Shown: in pieces, positions 16,385 to 25,200 of the stretch
How the letters are laid out: each line of letters opens with the position of its first letter
Position numbering within the stretch: position 1 is the stretch's first letter
Assembly: GCF_009817885.1 (NCBI RefSeq)
Contig: NZ_CP041764.1
Coordinates: 2,542,001 to 2,606,000, forward strand
Direction of reading: 5' to 3'
Length of the DNA stretch: 64,000 nucleotides
DNA from: Serratia rhizosphaerae
GTDB lineage: Bacteria; Pseudomonadota; Gammaproteobacteria; Enterobacterales; Enterobacteriaceae
Position numbers and translations under genes: made by a program
Notes under the pieces: model-generated
What the model was told of the DNA's origin: nothing
Database searches by the model: none
Seen by the model: only the letters and a program-made list of their open reading frames with translations

Positions 16385-18847
16385 TTATTCGGCGCTCTTG
16401 GCGTCCGTTTCGGCCGGCAGTGCTTCAGGTTCCGGCGGCGTGCTGACGCTTTCAATCGTCAGTTTGATCTCCGGGGTGATCAGGTCGCTCAGCATGGTGT
16501 AAACCTCCATGGTGTGCTCACGGATCGCATCGCCGATATCGTTGATGTAGCCTTCTTCGCGCAGCGTCGCCACCAGAGTGGAGAACACCGCCTTATCGAA
16601 GAACTCCGGCGCGTTGATGCCGTGCAGCACCGACAAACGCTGAGCCATAATGCGGCTCTCTTTTTCCAGCGCGCCGCGGTTGATGCTCGGGTTGGCGCTG
16701 AGGATCGACATGGTGATGGCGTAGCGCTGCAGCGTTTCACGCACGCCGGCCGCCAGCAGCTGCAGCGGACGGATGCGCGCGGCGTTGAGCGACAGCTCGT
16801 CGCCGTTGACGCAAATCAGCGACTGACGCGCCATTTCGTCGGTCAGCGTTTGCAGCACTTCCGGCAGCTGTTCCTTATCGTAATGCAGGAACAGTTCGGC
16901 CTTCAGCATCGGATAAATCAGGCCGATCTGGCGCAGCAGTTCGGCGCGCGAGACGTGGCGGTGATGCATCACAATGCTGGCGATCAGCGACGGCAGCACC
17001 AGCAGGTGGTGAATATTATTACGGTAATAGGTCATCAACACCGCCTGCTCACGCGGCAGGATGATGATATCGCCGATATTGTCCTGCTCCACCTCGAACT
17101 TGTTCATGTTGAGCGCGTGGTCCAGCAGCTCGGCCGGCGAATGGTCCGGCACCGTCACGTCGTCGGCGTACGGCGCATTGCGCATCAGCTGCAGATAGCA
17201 GTCCAACTGCTCGATCAGCTGTTCACGGGTCAGTGAACGCTGGCGCGAGGCCAGCAGCGCGGTCGAACACAGGTTCATGGCGTTGGCGGCGGCGGCGTTG
17301 TTGATACGCACCATGATTTTCGCCGCCAGATCGTTCACCGTCGGCGTCAGCCAGCTCGGGCGCTGCGCTTCGATCGGGTCGATGGAGTCGCGCCACTGCG
17401 GCACGTTCTGGTTCAGGTAGGGGGTCAGCGGCAGCGGTTCGCCGAAGTTGACGTAGCCCTGGCCCAGGTTGCGCAGTTTACGCAGGCCGCGCAGCATCTG
17501 CAGCAGGCTCTCTTTCTCTTTGGTCGCGCCGCGCAGCTCCTTGGCGTAGGTGCCCACTTCCATCACGTGCTCGTAGCCGATGTAGATCGGCACCAGGGTG
17601 ATCGGCCGGGTGCCGCCACGCAGCATCGCCTGAATGGTCATCGACAGGGTGCCGGTCTTCGGCTCCAGCAGACGCCCGGTGCGCGAACGGCCGCCTTCGA
17701 CGAAGTATTCCACCGAGTAGCCGCGGGTAAACAGCTCGCCGAGGTATTCGCGGAACACCGTCGAGTAGAGCTTATTGCCTTTGAAGGTGCGGCGGATAAA
17801 GAACGCCCCCAACCGGCGGAAAATCGGCCCGGCCGGCCAGAAGTTCAGGTTGATGCCGGCGGCGATATGCGGCGGCACCAGCCCCTGGTGATACAGTACG
17901 TAGGACAGCAGCAGGTAGTCCATATGGCTGCGGTGGCAGGGCACGTAGACGATTTCGTGGCCGTCCTGCGCCAGCTGGCGCACGCGTTCGGCGTTGGTGA
18001 CGTTGATGCCCTGATACAGCCGGTTCCAGGTCCAGCTTAGCACGCGGTCCGACAGACGTACGGTTTCATAGGAGAAGTCGGCGGCGATCTCCTCCATCAG
18101 CGCGATGGCGTTTTGCTGCGCCTTCTCGTGGGAGATCTTTTTGTTGCGCGCTTCATCTTCCACCGCTTTTTCAATCGCCTTGGAGGCCAGCAGCTTGTTG
18201 AACAGATCCTGCCGTGCCGGCAGGCTCGGCCCTACCGCCGCCAGACGCTGACGCGAGAAGTGCATACGCGCGACGCGCGCCAGCTTCTGCGCGATAATCT
18301 TGTCGGTGCCGTGCTCGGTCGCCATCTTACGCAGCGACACGGTGTTGGAGAAACGCACGAAGCTGTCGCGGCCCAGCCATAAAATGGCGAAGAATTTCTG
18401 CACGCCGTTCAGCAGGCGCAGGTGCGGGGTGCCCTGGCCTTCGCGCCCCGGTGAGCGGCCGAACATCACCGACGCCGGCAGCATCTGAATATCCAGCCCC
18501 GGGTTATTGCGGTGCAGATCCAGATAGTCGTGGAACAGTTTTACCGACTCTTCCTTCGGCGTGTAGTAGCGGAAGACGCGCGGGCCGTCGTGGATAAACA
18601 CGTAGCTGGGCAGCACTGCGCCGTCGATCTCCAGCGGTTCGAGCGGGTCGGGCAGATCCTGCGCCAGGCACTGGGCGCGCAGCGTCAGCAAATCCGCCTT
18701 GGAATGGTAAGGTAAAACGTACAAAATCGGTCGTGAGGGATCGAGCCCCAGCTCCGTGACCGGATCCGCAGGGATAACTTTGCTTCTTACCAGCAGTTTG
18801 AGTGGTAGATTCAATAATTTATAATAAATTTTACGCCAACCTGACAT
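16385..18847 (-). CDS. plsB: Glycerol-3-phosphate 1-O-acyltransferase PlsB
   Basis: Inner-membrane enzyme adding the first acyl chain to glycerol 3-phosphate in phospholipid synthesis. It has 820 residues (E. coli 806-807). The acyltransferase blocks are intact: HRSHMDYLLLSY (HX4D) near residue 300, GAFFIRRTFKGNKLY, FVEGGRSRTGR and the PIYIGYEHVMEV block. The start at 18847 (MSGWRKIYYKLLNLPL) matches E. coli MSGWPRIYYK; twelve further upstream residues are not conserved. The C-terminal tail ends in an acidic, Ala/Glu-rich stretch. Divergent from dgkA, as in E. coli. Confidence 0.98.
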   Translation of the reverse strand: MSGWRKIYYKLLNLPLKLLVRSKVIPADPVTELGLDPSRPILYVLPYHSKADLLTLRAQCLAQDLPDPLEPLEIDGAVLPSYVFIHDGPRVFRYYTPKEESVKLFHDYLDLHRNNPGLDIQMLPASVMFGRSPGREGQGTPHLRLLNGVQKFFAILWLGRDSFVRFSNTVSLRKMATEHGTDKIIAQKLARVARMHFSRQRLAAVGPSLPARQDLFNKLLASKAIEKAVEDEARNKKISHEKAQQNAIALMEEIAADFSYETVRLSDRVLSWTWNRLYQGINVTNAERVRQLAQDGHEIVYVPCHRSHMDYLLLSYVLYHQGLVPPHIAAGINLNFWPAGPIFRRLGAFFIRRTFKGNKLYSTVFREYLGELFTRGYSVEYFVEGGRSRTGRLLEPKTGTLSMTIQAMLRGGTRPITLVPIYIGYEHVMEVGTYAKELRGATKEKESLLQMLRGLRKLRNLGQGYVNFGEPLPLTPYLNQNVPQWRDSIDPIEAQRPSWLTPTVNDLAAKIMVRINNAAAANAMNLCSTALLASRQRSLTREQLIEQLDCYLQLMRNAPYADDVTVPDHSPAELLDHALNMNKFEVEQDNIGDIIILPREQAVLMTYYRNNIHHLLVLPSLIASIVMHHRHVSRAELLRQIGLIYPMLKAELFLHYDKEQLPEVLQTLTDEMARQSLICVNGDELSLNAARIRPLQLLAAGVRETLQRYAITMSILSANPSINRGALEKESRIMAQRLSVLHGINAPEFFDKAVFSTLVATLREEGYINDIGDAIREHTMEVYTMLSDLITPEIKLTIESVSTPPEPEALPAETDAKSAE

Positions 18848-18975
18848 AACTATGTGAAGCCTCTTGTTAGCAATGCGCCGCAAGCATACCAGAAAGCGGG
18901 TAACAGATCTGTGGTGTTAAAGAACCCCGAACCGTTAAAATTATGACTGACCTCTTGTAAAAGGCACACAGCAAA

Positions 18976-19344
18976 ATGGCAAATCAAACGACCGGCTTGA
19001 CCCGGATCATCAAAGCGGCGGGTTACTCGTATCAAGGATTAACGGCGGCCTGGCGCAATGAGGCGGCGTTTCGCCAGGAGTCGGTGGCGGCGGCGATTGC
19101 CGTGATTGTGGCGCTGTGGCTGGATGTCGACGCCGTGGCGCGCATTTTACTGATTGGCTCGGTGCTGTTGGTGCTGATCGTCGAAGTGCTCAACAGCGCC
19201 ATTGAGGCGATCGTCGACCGCGTCGGCACCGACTACCATGAGCTGTCCGGCCGTGCCAAGGATATGGGATCGGCGGCGGTGTCGCTGAGTATTATCCTGG
19301 CGCTGTTGGTCTGGGTAACGCTGCTGTGGCGGCATTTCGCCTGA
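18976..19344 (+). CDS. dgkA: Diacylglycerol kinase
   Basis: Small trimeric inner-membrane kinase that recycles diacylglycerol to phosphatidic acid. The 122 residues equal the E. coli length. It has an N-terminal amphipathic helix (GLTRIIKAAGYSYQGL), the EAAFRQE segment, and the conserved LIVEVLNSAIEAIVDRVG active-site helix near residue 63. GRAKDMGSAAV follows, then three membrane helices. It lies just upstream of lexA but is separated from it by the SOS boxes, so it is probably a separate unit. Confidence 0.98.
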   Translation: MANQTTGLTRIIKAAGYSYQGLTAAWRNEAAFRQESVAAAIAVIVALWLDVDAVARILLIGSVLLVLIVEVLNSAIEAIVDRVGTDYHELSGRAKDMGSAAVSLSIILALLVWVTLLWRHFA

Positions 19345-19407
19345 TTTGCGAAGCGGTGCGCTAATCCCTGATTTTTATTCATTCTCCGGTTCCCAATCCG
19401 CGTTCAC

Positions 19408-19444
19408 CTGTATATACTCACAGCAAGACTGTATAAACAAACAG
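19408..19444. promoter_or_regulatory. Two tandem LexA (SOS) boxes of lexA
   Basis: Box 1 at 19408-19423 reads CTGTATATACTCACAG and box 2 at 19429-19444 reads CTGTATAAACAAACAG. Both are CTG-N10-CAG with AT-rich cores, 5 bp apart and directly upstream of the lexA start. This reproduces the double autoregulatory site of E. coli lexA. Confidence 0.96.
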
Positions 19445-19452
19445 GGGGCGGA

Positions 19453-20061
19453 ATGAAAGCACTAACTACCAGGCAGCAAGAGGTCTACGATCTGATTCGC
19501 GAGCATATCTCGCAAACCGGCATGCCGCCAACGCGTGCCGAGATCGCGCTGCGCCTGGGGTTCCGCTCGCCTAATGCCGCCGAAGAGCACCTGAAGGCGC
19601 TGGCCCGCAAGGGCGTGATCGAGATCGTTTCCGGCGCCTCGCGCGGCATCCGCCTGCTGATGGAAGATGAAGACGGCCTGCCGCTGATCGGTCGGGTCGC
19701 TGCCGGCGAACCGCTGCTGGCGCAACAGCATATCGAAGGGCACTACAAGGTGGATCCGTCGCTGTTCAAGCCGAACGCGGATTTCCTGCTGCGGGTTAAC
19801 GGCATGTCGATGCGTGATATCGGCATTCTGGACGGCGACCTGCTGGCGGTGCATAAAACGCAGGATGTGCGCAACGGCCAGGTGGTGGTGGCGCGCATCG
19901 AAGACGAAGTGACGGTGAAGCGCTTAAAACGCAGCGGCAATCTGGTCGAGCTGCTGCCTGAAAACAGCGAGTTCACGCCGATCAAGGTTGACCTGCGCGA
20001 ACAGAATTTCACCATCGAAGGTCTGGCCGTCGGCGTCATCCGCAACGGTGACTGGATCTAA
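19453..20061 (+). CDS. lexA: SOS repressor LexA
   Basis: Transcriptional repressor of the SOS regulon that cleaves itself when RecA filaments form. At 202 residues it has the exact E. coli length. The N-terminal winged helix is MKALTTRQQEVYDLI with recognition part PPTRAEIALRLGF. The Ala-Gly cleavage site lies in GRVAAGEPLL (near 84-85). The catalytic Ser is in NGMSMRDIG (near 119) and Lys in DEVTVKRLKR (near 156). Controlled by the two SOS boxes immediately upstream. dinF follows and is likely co-transcribed. Confidence 0.99.
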   Translation: MKALTTRQQEVYDLIREHISQTGMPPTRAEIALRLGFRSPNAAEEHLKALARKGVIEIVSGASRGIRLLMEDEDGLPLIGRVAAGEPLLAQQHIEGHYKVDPSLFKPNADFLLRVNGMSMRDIGILDGDLLAVHKTQDVRNGQVVVARIEDEVTVKRLKRSGNLVELLPENSEFTPIKVDLREQNFTIEGLAVGVIRNGDWI

Positions 20062-20154
20062 AGCGCATCCCCCTGCGTTTAATCGCCTCGGCCATGTCCG
20101 GGGCGATGTTATTTCTTATCTGATCCATCCTTTCTGCTACGGGAACATGTGACT

Positions 20155-21501
20155 ATGCGCCTGCTTGCCTCCTTGACTAGCGACACGGACAAAGCCCTGT
20201 GGCGTTTGGCGCTGCCGATGATCTTCTCCAACATTACCGTGCCGCTGCTGGGGCTGGTGGATACCGCGGTGATCGGCCACCTCGACAGCCCGGTCTATCT
20301 GGGCGGCGTGGCGGTGGGGGCGATGGTCACCAGCTTCCTGTTTATGCTGCTGCTGTTTTTGCGCATGAGTACCACTGGACTGACGGCGCAGGCGCTGGGG
20401 GCGCAAAACCCGCAGGCGCTGGCGCGCGCTTTTATGCAGCCGCTGCTGCTGGCGCTGCTGGCCGGGCTGGCGATTGTGCTGCTGCGCCACCCGCTGATCG
20501 ATCTCGCACTGCAGATCGTCGGCGGTGACGGCGAGGTGCTGACGCAGGCGCGCGCGTTCCTGGAGATCCGCTGGCTCAGCGCGCCGGCGGCGCTGGCGAA
20601 CATGGTGCTGCTGGGCTGGCTGCTGGGCGTCCAGTACGTGCGCGCGCCGGTGATCCTGCTGATTGTCGGCAACCTGCTGAATATCGTGCTGGACCTGTGG
20701 CTGGTGATGGGGCTGGGCTGGAACGTGCAGGGCGCGGCCACGGCCACCGCGGTGTCTGAATACGCCACCCTGCTGCTCGGGCTGTGGCTCAGCTGGCGCG
20801 TGATGCGCATGCGCGGCATTTCGCCGTCGATGCTGCGGCACGCCTGGCGCGGCAACGTGCGCCGTTTGCTGGCGCTCAACCGCGATATCATGCTGCGCTC
20901 CCTGTTGTTGCAGCTGTGCTTCGCTTCGCTGACCATTTTCGCCGCCCGCCTGGGCAGCGAGGTGGTGGCGGTCAATGCGGTGCTGATGAACCTGCTGACC
21001 TTTACCGCCTACGCGTTGGACGGCTTCGCCTATGCGGTTGAGGCGCACTCCGGGCACGCCTACGGCGCGCGTGACGACAGCCAGCTGCGTCTGGTCTGGC
21101 GCGCCGCCTGCCGTCAGTCCTGTCTGGTGGCGCTGGGCTTTGCGCTGGTGTACGCCTGCGCGGGACAGCAGATCGTCAATATGCTGACGTCGCTGCCGGA
21201 GCTGCGCACGCTGGCGGCTCACTATCTGCCGTGGCAGATGGTGTTGCCGCTGATTGGCGTATGGTGTTATCTGTTGGACGGCATGTTTATCGGCGCGACG
21301 CGCGGCGCAGAGATGCGCAACAGCATGGCGGTGGCGGCGGCGGGCTACGGCCTGACGCTGCTGAGTTTGCCGCTGTTGGGCAACCACGGGCTGTGGCTGG
21401 CACTGTGCGTCTTTCTGGGGCTGCGCGGCGCGGCGCTCGGTTGGATTTGGCACCGGCACCGCGTCAATGGCACCTGGTTTGCGCAGGGGAAGGCGGCTTA
21501 G
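20155..21501 (+). CDS. dinF: MATE-family efflux transporter DinF
   Basis: Damage-inducible inner-membrane exporter of the MATE family. It has about 448 residues and twelve membrane segments. The N-terminal ALWRLALPMIFSNITVPLLGLVDTAVIGHLD and the later MRNSMAVAAAG block match E. coli DinF. Two starts are possible, GTG 20149 and ATG 20155, and both have only a weak GGGAA site. The ATG is chosen because it begins the conserved region more directly. It lies 93 nt downstream of lexA without an intervening terminator, consistent with SOS co-expression. The substrate is unknown. Confidence 0.95.
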   Translation: MRLLASLTSDTDKALWRLALPMIFSNITVPLLGLVDTAVIGHLDSPVYLGGVAVGAMVTSFLFMLLLFLRMSTTGLTAQALGAQNPQALARAFMQPLLLALLAGLAIVLLRHPLIDLALQIVGGDGEVLTQARAFLEIRWLSAPAALANMVLLGWLLGVQYVRAPVILLIVGNLLNIVLDLWLVMGLGWNVQGAATATAVSEYATLLLGLWLSWRVMRMRGISPSMLRHAWRGNVRRLLALNRDIMLRSLLLQLCFASLTIFAARLGSEVVAVNAVLMNLLTFTAYALDGFAYAVEAHSGHAYGARDDSQLRLVWRAACRQSCLVALGFALVYACAGQQIVNMLTSLPELRTLAAHYLPWQMVLPLIGVWCYLLDGMFIGATRGAEMRNSMAVAAAGYGLTLLSLPLLGNHGLWLALCVFLGLRGAALGWIWHRHRVNGTWFAQGKAA

Positions 21502-21529
21502 CGTTACGCGCAGTAAGCCGCTTGGCGGG

Positions 21530-22039
21530 TTACTTCTTCTTCACCACGATGCTGTGGTCGTGATCGCAGTCATGCTGGCTGTCGCAGGCTTCCACCTCAA
21601 CGCAGCCGGCGCACAGGCCGTGAGCTTCCACCACGCTGTGACGCAGCACAAAGCCGGATTCCTGCGCCAGCTTTTGCAGCGTCTCTTCCACGCCCTCCGT
21701 CGGGCGCTCGGTGACCTGGCCGCAGCGGTCGCAGATAAACAGCGCCGAGGTATGCATCGGCTCTTCGAAGTGGTGGCACAGCACGTAGCTGTTGGCCGAC
21801 TCGACGCGGTGGATAAATCCCTGTTCCAGCAGAAAATCCAGCGCGCGGTATACCGTCGGCGGTTTGGCCTGCGGCTCCACGACGCGCAGCAGGTCGAGCA
21901 GATCGTAGGCGCTGATCGCACCGGGCTGCTGCGCCATCAGGCGTAACACTTCCAGCCGTTGTGGCGTCAGGCGCACATTGCGTTGCTGGCAGAGTCGTTC
22001 TGCCTGCGCGAGCAGCTTTTCCTGGTTGGTTGGGGTCAT
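21530..22039 (-). CDS. zur: Zinc uptake regulator Zur (Fur family)
   Basis: Zinc-responsive repressor of zinc uptake genes. The 169-residue Fur-type protein has an N-terminal winged helix (NVRLTPQRLEVLRLMAQQPGAISAYDLLDLL, KPPTVYRALDFLLEQGFIHR). The metal-binding half carries YVLCHHFEEPMHTSALFICDRCG and CAGCVEVEACDS, giving the zinc cysteine pairs. The C-terminus is His/Asp-rich (DSQHDCDHDHS). Located convergent to dinF and divergent from dusA, as in enterobacteria. Confidence 0.97.
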   Translation of the reverse strand: MTPTNQEKLLAQAERLCQQRNVRLTPQRLEVLRLMAQQPGAISAYDLLDLLRVVEPQAKPPTVYRALDFLLEQGFIHRVESANSYVLCHHFEEPMHTSALFICDRCGQVTERPTEGVEETLQKLAQESGFVLRHSVVEAHGLCAGCVEVEACDSQHDCDHDHSIVVKKK

Positions 22040-22248
22040 GGCGAATATCCCGGTACGTTAAAAATGCGATTTTACCATGCCTGCGGCAAATCACCGATAG
22101 CCGGTGGTTTTTCTTGTCGCTTCGACCACAAAAATAACCAATTTTCAGCAGGATAATGCCGATCGCCGCGCCGGTTTCGCCTCGGCGGCGGTTTACGTTA
22201 TAATCAGCGATTACTTTTTTGTCCGCCTGATGCTGAATAGATACCGTA

Positions 22249-23295
22249 ATGACCGATTCGTTAACACCAGAACACTCTCCGCTTGCCGACTTAAACGGCA
22301 CTGAACGGCCGTTTAGCGCGAGCCGTTTTTCCATCGCGCCTATGCTCGACTGGACCGACCGTCATTGCCGTTATTTCCACCGCCTGCTGAGCAAAGAGAC
22401 GCTGTTGTATACCGAAATGGTAACCACCGGCGCGATCATTCACGGCAAAGGGGATTATCTGGCGTACAGCGACGAGGAACACCCGCTGGCGCTGCAATTG
22501 GGCGGCAGCGATCCGGCGGCGCTGGCGCACTGCGCCAGACTGGCGGAACAGCGCGGCTATGATGAGATCAACCTGAACGTCGGTTGCCCGTCCGACCGGG
22601 TGCAGAACGGTATGTTCGGCGCCTGCCTGATGGGGCAGGCCGCGCTGGTGGCGGACTGCGTTAAAGCGATGCGCGACGTGGTGTCGATTCCGGTAACGGT
22701 GAAAACCCGTATCGGCATTGACGATCAGGATAGCTACGCCTTCCTGTGCGACTTTATTGACACCGTTTCCGGCCGCGGCGAGTGCGAGACGTTTATCATC
22801 CATGCGCGTAAAGCCTGGTTGTCCGGCCTGAGCCCGAAAGAGAACCGCGAAGTGCCGCCGCTGGACTATCCGCGCGTTTATCAGCTCAAGCGCGACTTCC
22901 CGGCGCTGACCATCGCCATTAACGGCGGCGTCAAGTCGCTGGCCGAGGCGCAGCAGCACCTGCAGCACGTCGATGGCGTGATGATGGGGCGCGAAGCCTA
23001 TCAGAATCCGGGCATTCTGGCGCAGGTGGACCGCGAGCTGTTTGGCTCGCAGGCGGCAGTGCGCGACAGCGTCGAGGTGGTGGAGGCGCTGTATCCGTAC
23101 ATCGAGCGCGAACTGGCGAACGGCACCTATCTGGGCCATATCACCCGCCATATTCTGGGTCTGTTCCAGGGGATCCCGGGGGCGCGCCAGTGGCGGCGCC
23201 ACCTGAGTGAGAATGCCCATAAGGCGGGGGCCGACGTGCGCGTGGTGGAGCAGGCGCTTAGTCTGGTGCGCCAGCCGCGCAGTGAGGTGGCGTAA
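22249..23295 (+). CDS. dusA: tRNA-dihydrouridine(20/20a) synthase DusA
   Basis: FMN enzyme that reduces uridines in the tRNA D-loop. It has 348 residues. The N-terminal TIM barrel begins FSIAPMLDWTDRHCRYFHR, and the catalytic cysteine lies in NLNVGCPSDRVQNGMFGACL near residue 115. Other markers are VTVKTRIGIDD, the ARKAWLSGLSPKENREVPPLDY block specific to DusA, and GLFQGIPGARQWRRHLSENAHKAGADVR near the C-terminus. The ATG at 22249 is not preceded by a good ribosome site; the first 25 residues are poorly conserved, so a slightly later start is possible. Confidence 0.97.
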   Translation: MTDSLTPEHSPLADLNGTERPFSASRFSIAPMLDWTDRHCRYFHRLLSKETLLYTEMVTTGAIIHGKGDYLAYSDEEHPLALQLGGSDPAALAHCARLAEQRGYDEINLNVGCPSDRVQNGMFGACLMGQAALVADCVKAMRDVVSIPVTVKTRIGIDDQDSYAFLCDFIDTVSGRGECETFIIHARKAWLSGLSPKENREVPPLDYPRVYQLKRDFPALTIAINGGVKSLAEAQQHLQHVDGVMMGREAYQNPGILAQVDRELFGSQAAVRDSVEVVEALYPYIERELANGTYLGHITRHILGLFQGIPGARQWRRHLSENAHKAGADVRVVEQALSLVRQPRSEVA

Positions 23296-23333
23296 TTCGC
23301 CGCTTATTACGCTAATTGTTGGTTATTTTCACC

Positions 23334-23364
23334 AGCTGCGTCGCGTCCTGCGGCGCAGCTTTTA
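23334..23364 (+). terminator. Probable terminator after dusA
   Basis: AGCTGCG and CGCAGCT form a stem around a 13-nt loop, followed by TTTTA. It ends just upstream of the sigma-54 promoter of pspG. Confidence 0.6.
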
Positions 23365-23398
23365 TTGCATTTCAACGGGTTGCCGATAGCATCAGGGT

Positions 23399-23414
23399 TG
23401 GCACGCTTCTTGTA
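23399..23414 (+). promoter_or_regulatory. Sigma-54 promoter of pspG
   Basis: TGGCAC-N5-TTGTA is a close match to the -24/-12 sigma-54 consensus TGGCAC-N5-TTGCA, 44 nt before the pspG start. This fits known PspF/sigma-54 control of the phage-shock regulon. Confidence 0.88.
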
Positions 23415-23457
23415 ATAACGTTGGCAGATGCCAGTTTTGCCAAGGAGCTTCCTTATC

Positions 23458-23676
23458 ATGCTAGAAATTTTCTTTTTTATCGGCTTCGTGCTGATGCTGC
23501 TGGTCACCGGCGTTTCGCTGCTGGGTGTGTTGGCCGCGCTGCTGGTGGCCTCGGCCTTTATGCTGTTGGGCGGCCTGTTTGCGATGATGATTAAGCTGTT
23601 GCCGTGGCTGATTCTGGCGGTGGTTGGCGTGTGGATTTATCGTTCGTTGCAAAAGCCGCAGACACGGCGCTATTGA
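23458..23676 (+). CDS. pspG: Phage shock protein G
   Basis: A 72-residue inner-membrane protein of the phage-shock response to envelope stress. It has two to three hydrophobic segments (MLEIFFFIGFVLMLLVTGVS, the VASAFMLLGGLFAMM segment and LPWLILAVVGVWIY). E. coli PspG begins MLELLFVIGF and is 80 residues, so the C-terminus is slightly shorter here. AAGGAG lies 8 nt before ATG 23458. A sigma-54 promoter immediately upstream supports the assignment. Located between dusA and qor, as in E. coli. Confidence 0.95.
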   Translation: MLEIFFFIGFVLMLLVTGVSLLGVLAALLVASAFMLLGGLFAMMIKLLPWLILAVVGVWIYRSLQKPQTRRY

Positions 23677-23822
23677 TTTTTGCTGATTTATCAGTCAGTC
23701 ATGATGAAAACAACGTAATAAGTCAGAGAGGGAATGCGGCAGAGATCACACCTTAAGGTATAAAACGCCGTTGCGATGCGTTTAACGTTCTTTTTGCGTT
23801 TAGCGGCTGTTAGGATGTGCGC

Positions 23823-23971
23823 CATAGCAGTGAAGTGATGCTGACAATTTCATCACCGTGCGAGGCAGCCCTAATAATAATCGTGTTGCAACAGCAACCT
23901 CTGTCTCATGCGGACTCTGCTCTACCCTACAAAACGCAGTATCAGAAAGGGCTCCTGAGGGAGCCCTTTTC
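23823..23971 (+). ncRNA. Candidate small RNA between pspG and qor
   Basis: No reading frame of note occupies 23677-23976. A promoter-like pair, TTCTTT (23788-23793) and TAGGAT (23811-23816), is spaced by 17 bp and predicts a start near 23823. A strong terminator ends at about 23971. The roughly 150-nt transcript would hold an internal inverted segment (GTGATGCTG, CATCACCG) and an unstructured CAACAGCAACCTCTG stretch. No match to a named sRNA is recognised. The same terminator could simply serve pspG and qor. Confidence 0.35.
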
Positions 23972-23972
23972 T
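23945..23972. terminator. Bidirectional intrinsic terminator next to qor
   Basis: GAAAGGGCTCC-TGA-GGGAGCCCTTTTC has a perfect stem with A on one side and TTTT on the other. It ends qor on the minus strand and any transcript from pspG on the plus strand. Confidence 0.9.
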
Positions 23973-23976
23973 GTTA

Positions 23977-24963
23977 TCAGCCTGGAATCAGCAGGCTGGA
24001 GCCGCTGGTCTGACGGCTTTCCAACAGCTGGTGCGCGCGCTGCGCGTCGCCCAATGCGAATTTTTGCTCGTCGTTCACTTCAACCTTGATGGCGCCGCTG
24101 CCAATCAGCGCAAACAGCTCATTGCTGGCATATTCCAGTTCCGCACGGTTGGTGATGTAACCGTTAAGGGAAGGACGGGTGACGTACAGTGAGCCTTTCT
24201 GATTCAGCAGCGCCAGATCGACGCCGGTTACCGGCCCGGAGGCGTTGCCGAAGCTGACCATCAGGCCACGGCGCTTCAGGCTGTTGAGCGAAGCCTGCCA
24301 GGTGCTTTTGCCGACCGAATCATACACTACGCCGACTTTTTCTCCGTTGGTCAGCGCCGCCACGCGTTCGGCAATATCTTCCTGCTGATAGTTGATGGTA
24401 GCCCAGGCGCCGGCCTGCTGCGCCAGCGCCGCTTTTTCCGCCGAACCGACGCTGCCGATCAGCCTGGCGCCCAGCGCCTTCGCCCACTGGCAGGCGATCA
24501 GCCCGACGCCGCCGGCGGCCGCGTGGAGCAGGAAGGTTTCCCCCGGCTGCAGATTATAGGTCTGCCGCAGCAGATAGTGCACGGTCAGCCCCTTGAGGAA
24601 GGAGGCCGCGCCCTGTTCAAAACTGATGTTGTCGGGCAACTGCGCCACTTTCTCTTCCGGCACGTTGTGCACGTCGCTGTAGGCGCCCAGCGCCGCCTGC
24701 GCATACACCACTCGGTCGCCCGGCTTCAGCGCGCTGACGCCGGCGCCCACTTTGGTCACCACGCCGGCCGCTTCGGTGCCCAGACCGCTCGGCAGCGATG
24801 GCGGCGCGTATAAACCGCTGCGCACATAGGTATCGATGTAGTTGATGCCGATGGCCCGGTTTTCAATCTGTACCTCGCCGGCGGCCGGATCGAGCGGTGT
24901 AAAATCAACGTATTGCAAGACTTCCGGTCCGCCGGTGGCGGAAAACTGAATGCGCTTGGCCAT
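23977..24963 (-). CDS. qor: NADPH:quinone oxidoreductase Qor
   Basis: Zeta-crystallin-type zinc-free medium-chain reductase that uses NADPH for one-electron reduction of quinones. It has 328 residues (E. coli 327). The N-terminal GroES-like fold starts MAKRIQFSATGGPEVLQYVDF, with GLGTEAAGVV. The Rossmann motif is in LLHAAAGGVGLIACQWAKALGA and the family signature in VVYDSVGKSTW. Zinc ligands are absent, as expected. Single gene, divergent from dnaB across an ERIC element. Confidence 0.97.
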   Translation of the reverse strand: MAKRIQFSATGGPEVLQYVDFTPLDPAAGEVQIENRAIGINYIDTYVRSGLYAPPSLPSGLGTEAAGVVTKVGAGVSALKPGDRVVYAQAALGAYSDVHNVPEEKVAQLPDNISFEQGAASFLKGLTVHYLLRQTYNLQPGETFLLHAAAGGVGLIACQWAKALGARLIGSVGSAEKAALAQQAGAWATINYQQEDIAERVAALTNGEKVGVVYDSVGKSTWQASLNSLKRRGLMVSFGNASGPVTGVDLALLNQKGSLYVTRPSLNGYITNRAELEYASNELFALIGSGAIKVEVNDEQKFALGDAQRAHQLLESRQTSGSSLLIPG

Positions 24964-25031
24964 GGCTCCTCCTCAGTGTGCGCTGTCGCCGTTAGATCCT
25001 AATGTTAGGACATAGCGATGGGTCATTAATG

Positions 25032-25157
25032 TATACCCGTCATACTGCAAGTTACAGCGGTGTTGGCTGAGTTCAGTCACCCGAATCCTGACCTGTGTCA
25101 GCGCATCGGGATTGCTTCCCTTGCCGCTTGCCTGTAACTGGAATTATTTAGGGTATA
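25032..25157. repeat. ERIC (IRU) element upstream of dnaB
   Basis: The 126-bp imperfect palindrome begins TATACCC and ends GGGTATA. It contains the ERIC hallmarks CCCGTCATACTGCAAGTTAC, GTTCAGTCACCCGAATC, GCGCATCGGGATT and CTTGCCGC-type blocks. Its length matches the ~127-bp enterobacterial repetitive intergenic consensus. It ends 43 bp before the dnaB start and lies within the qor/dnaB divergent promoter region, so it could affect the dnaB leader. Confidence 0.9.
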
Positions 25158-25200
25158 TACTGCCGCGTTGTCACTTCATAACAGGTAATGCGTCCCCACT

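Noticed and set aside
20137..21459. 440-residue minus-strand frame opposite dinF
   Set aside because: Arg/Gln/His-rich shadow of the leucine/alanine-rich DinF codons with no protein features.
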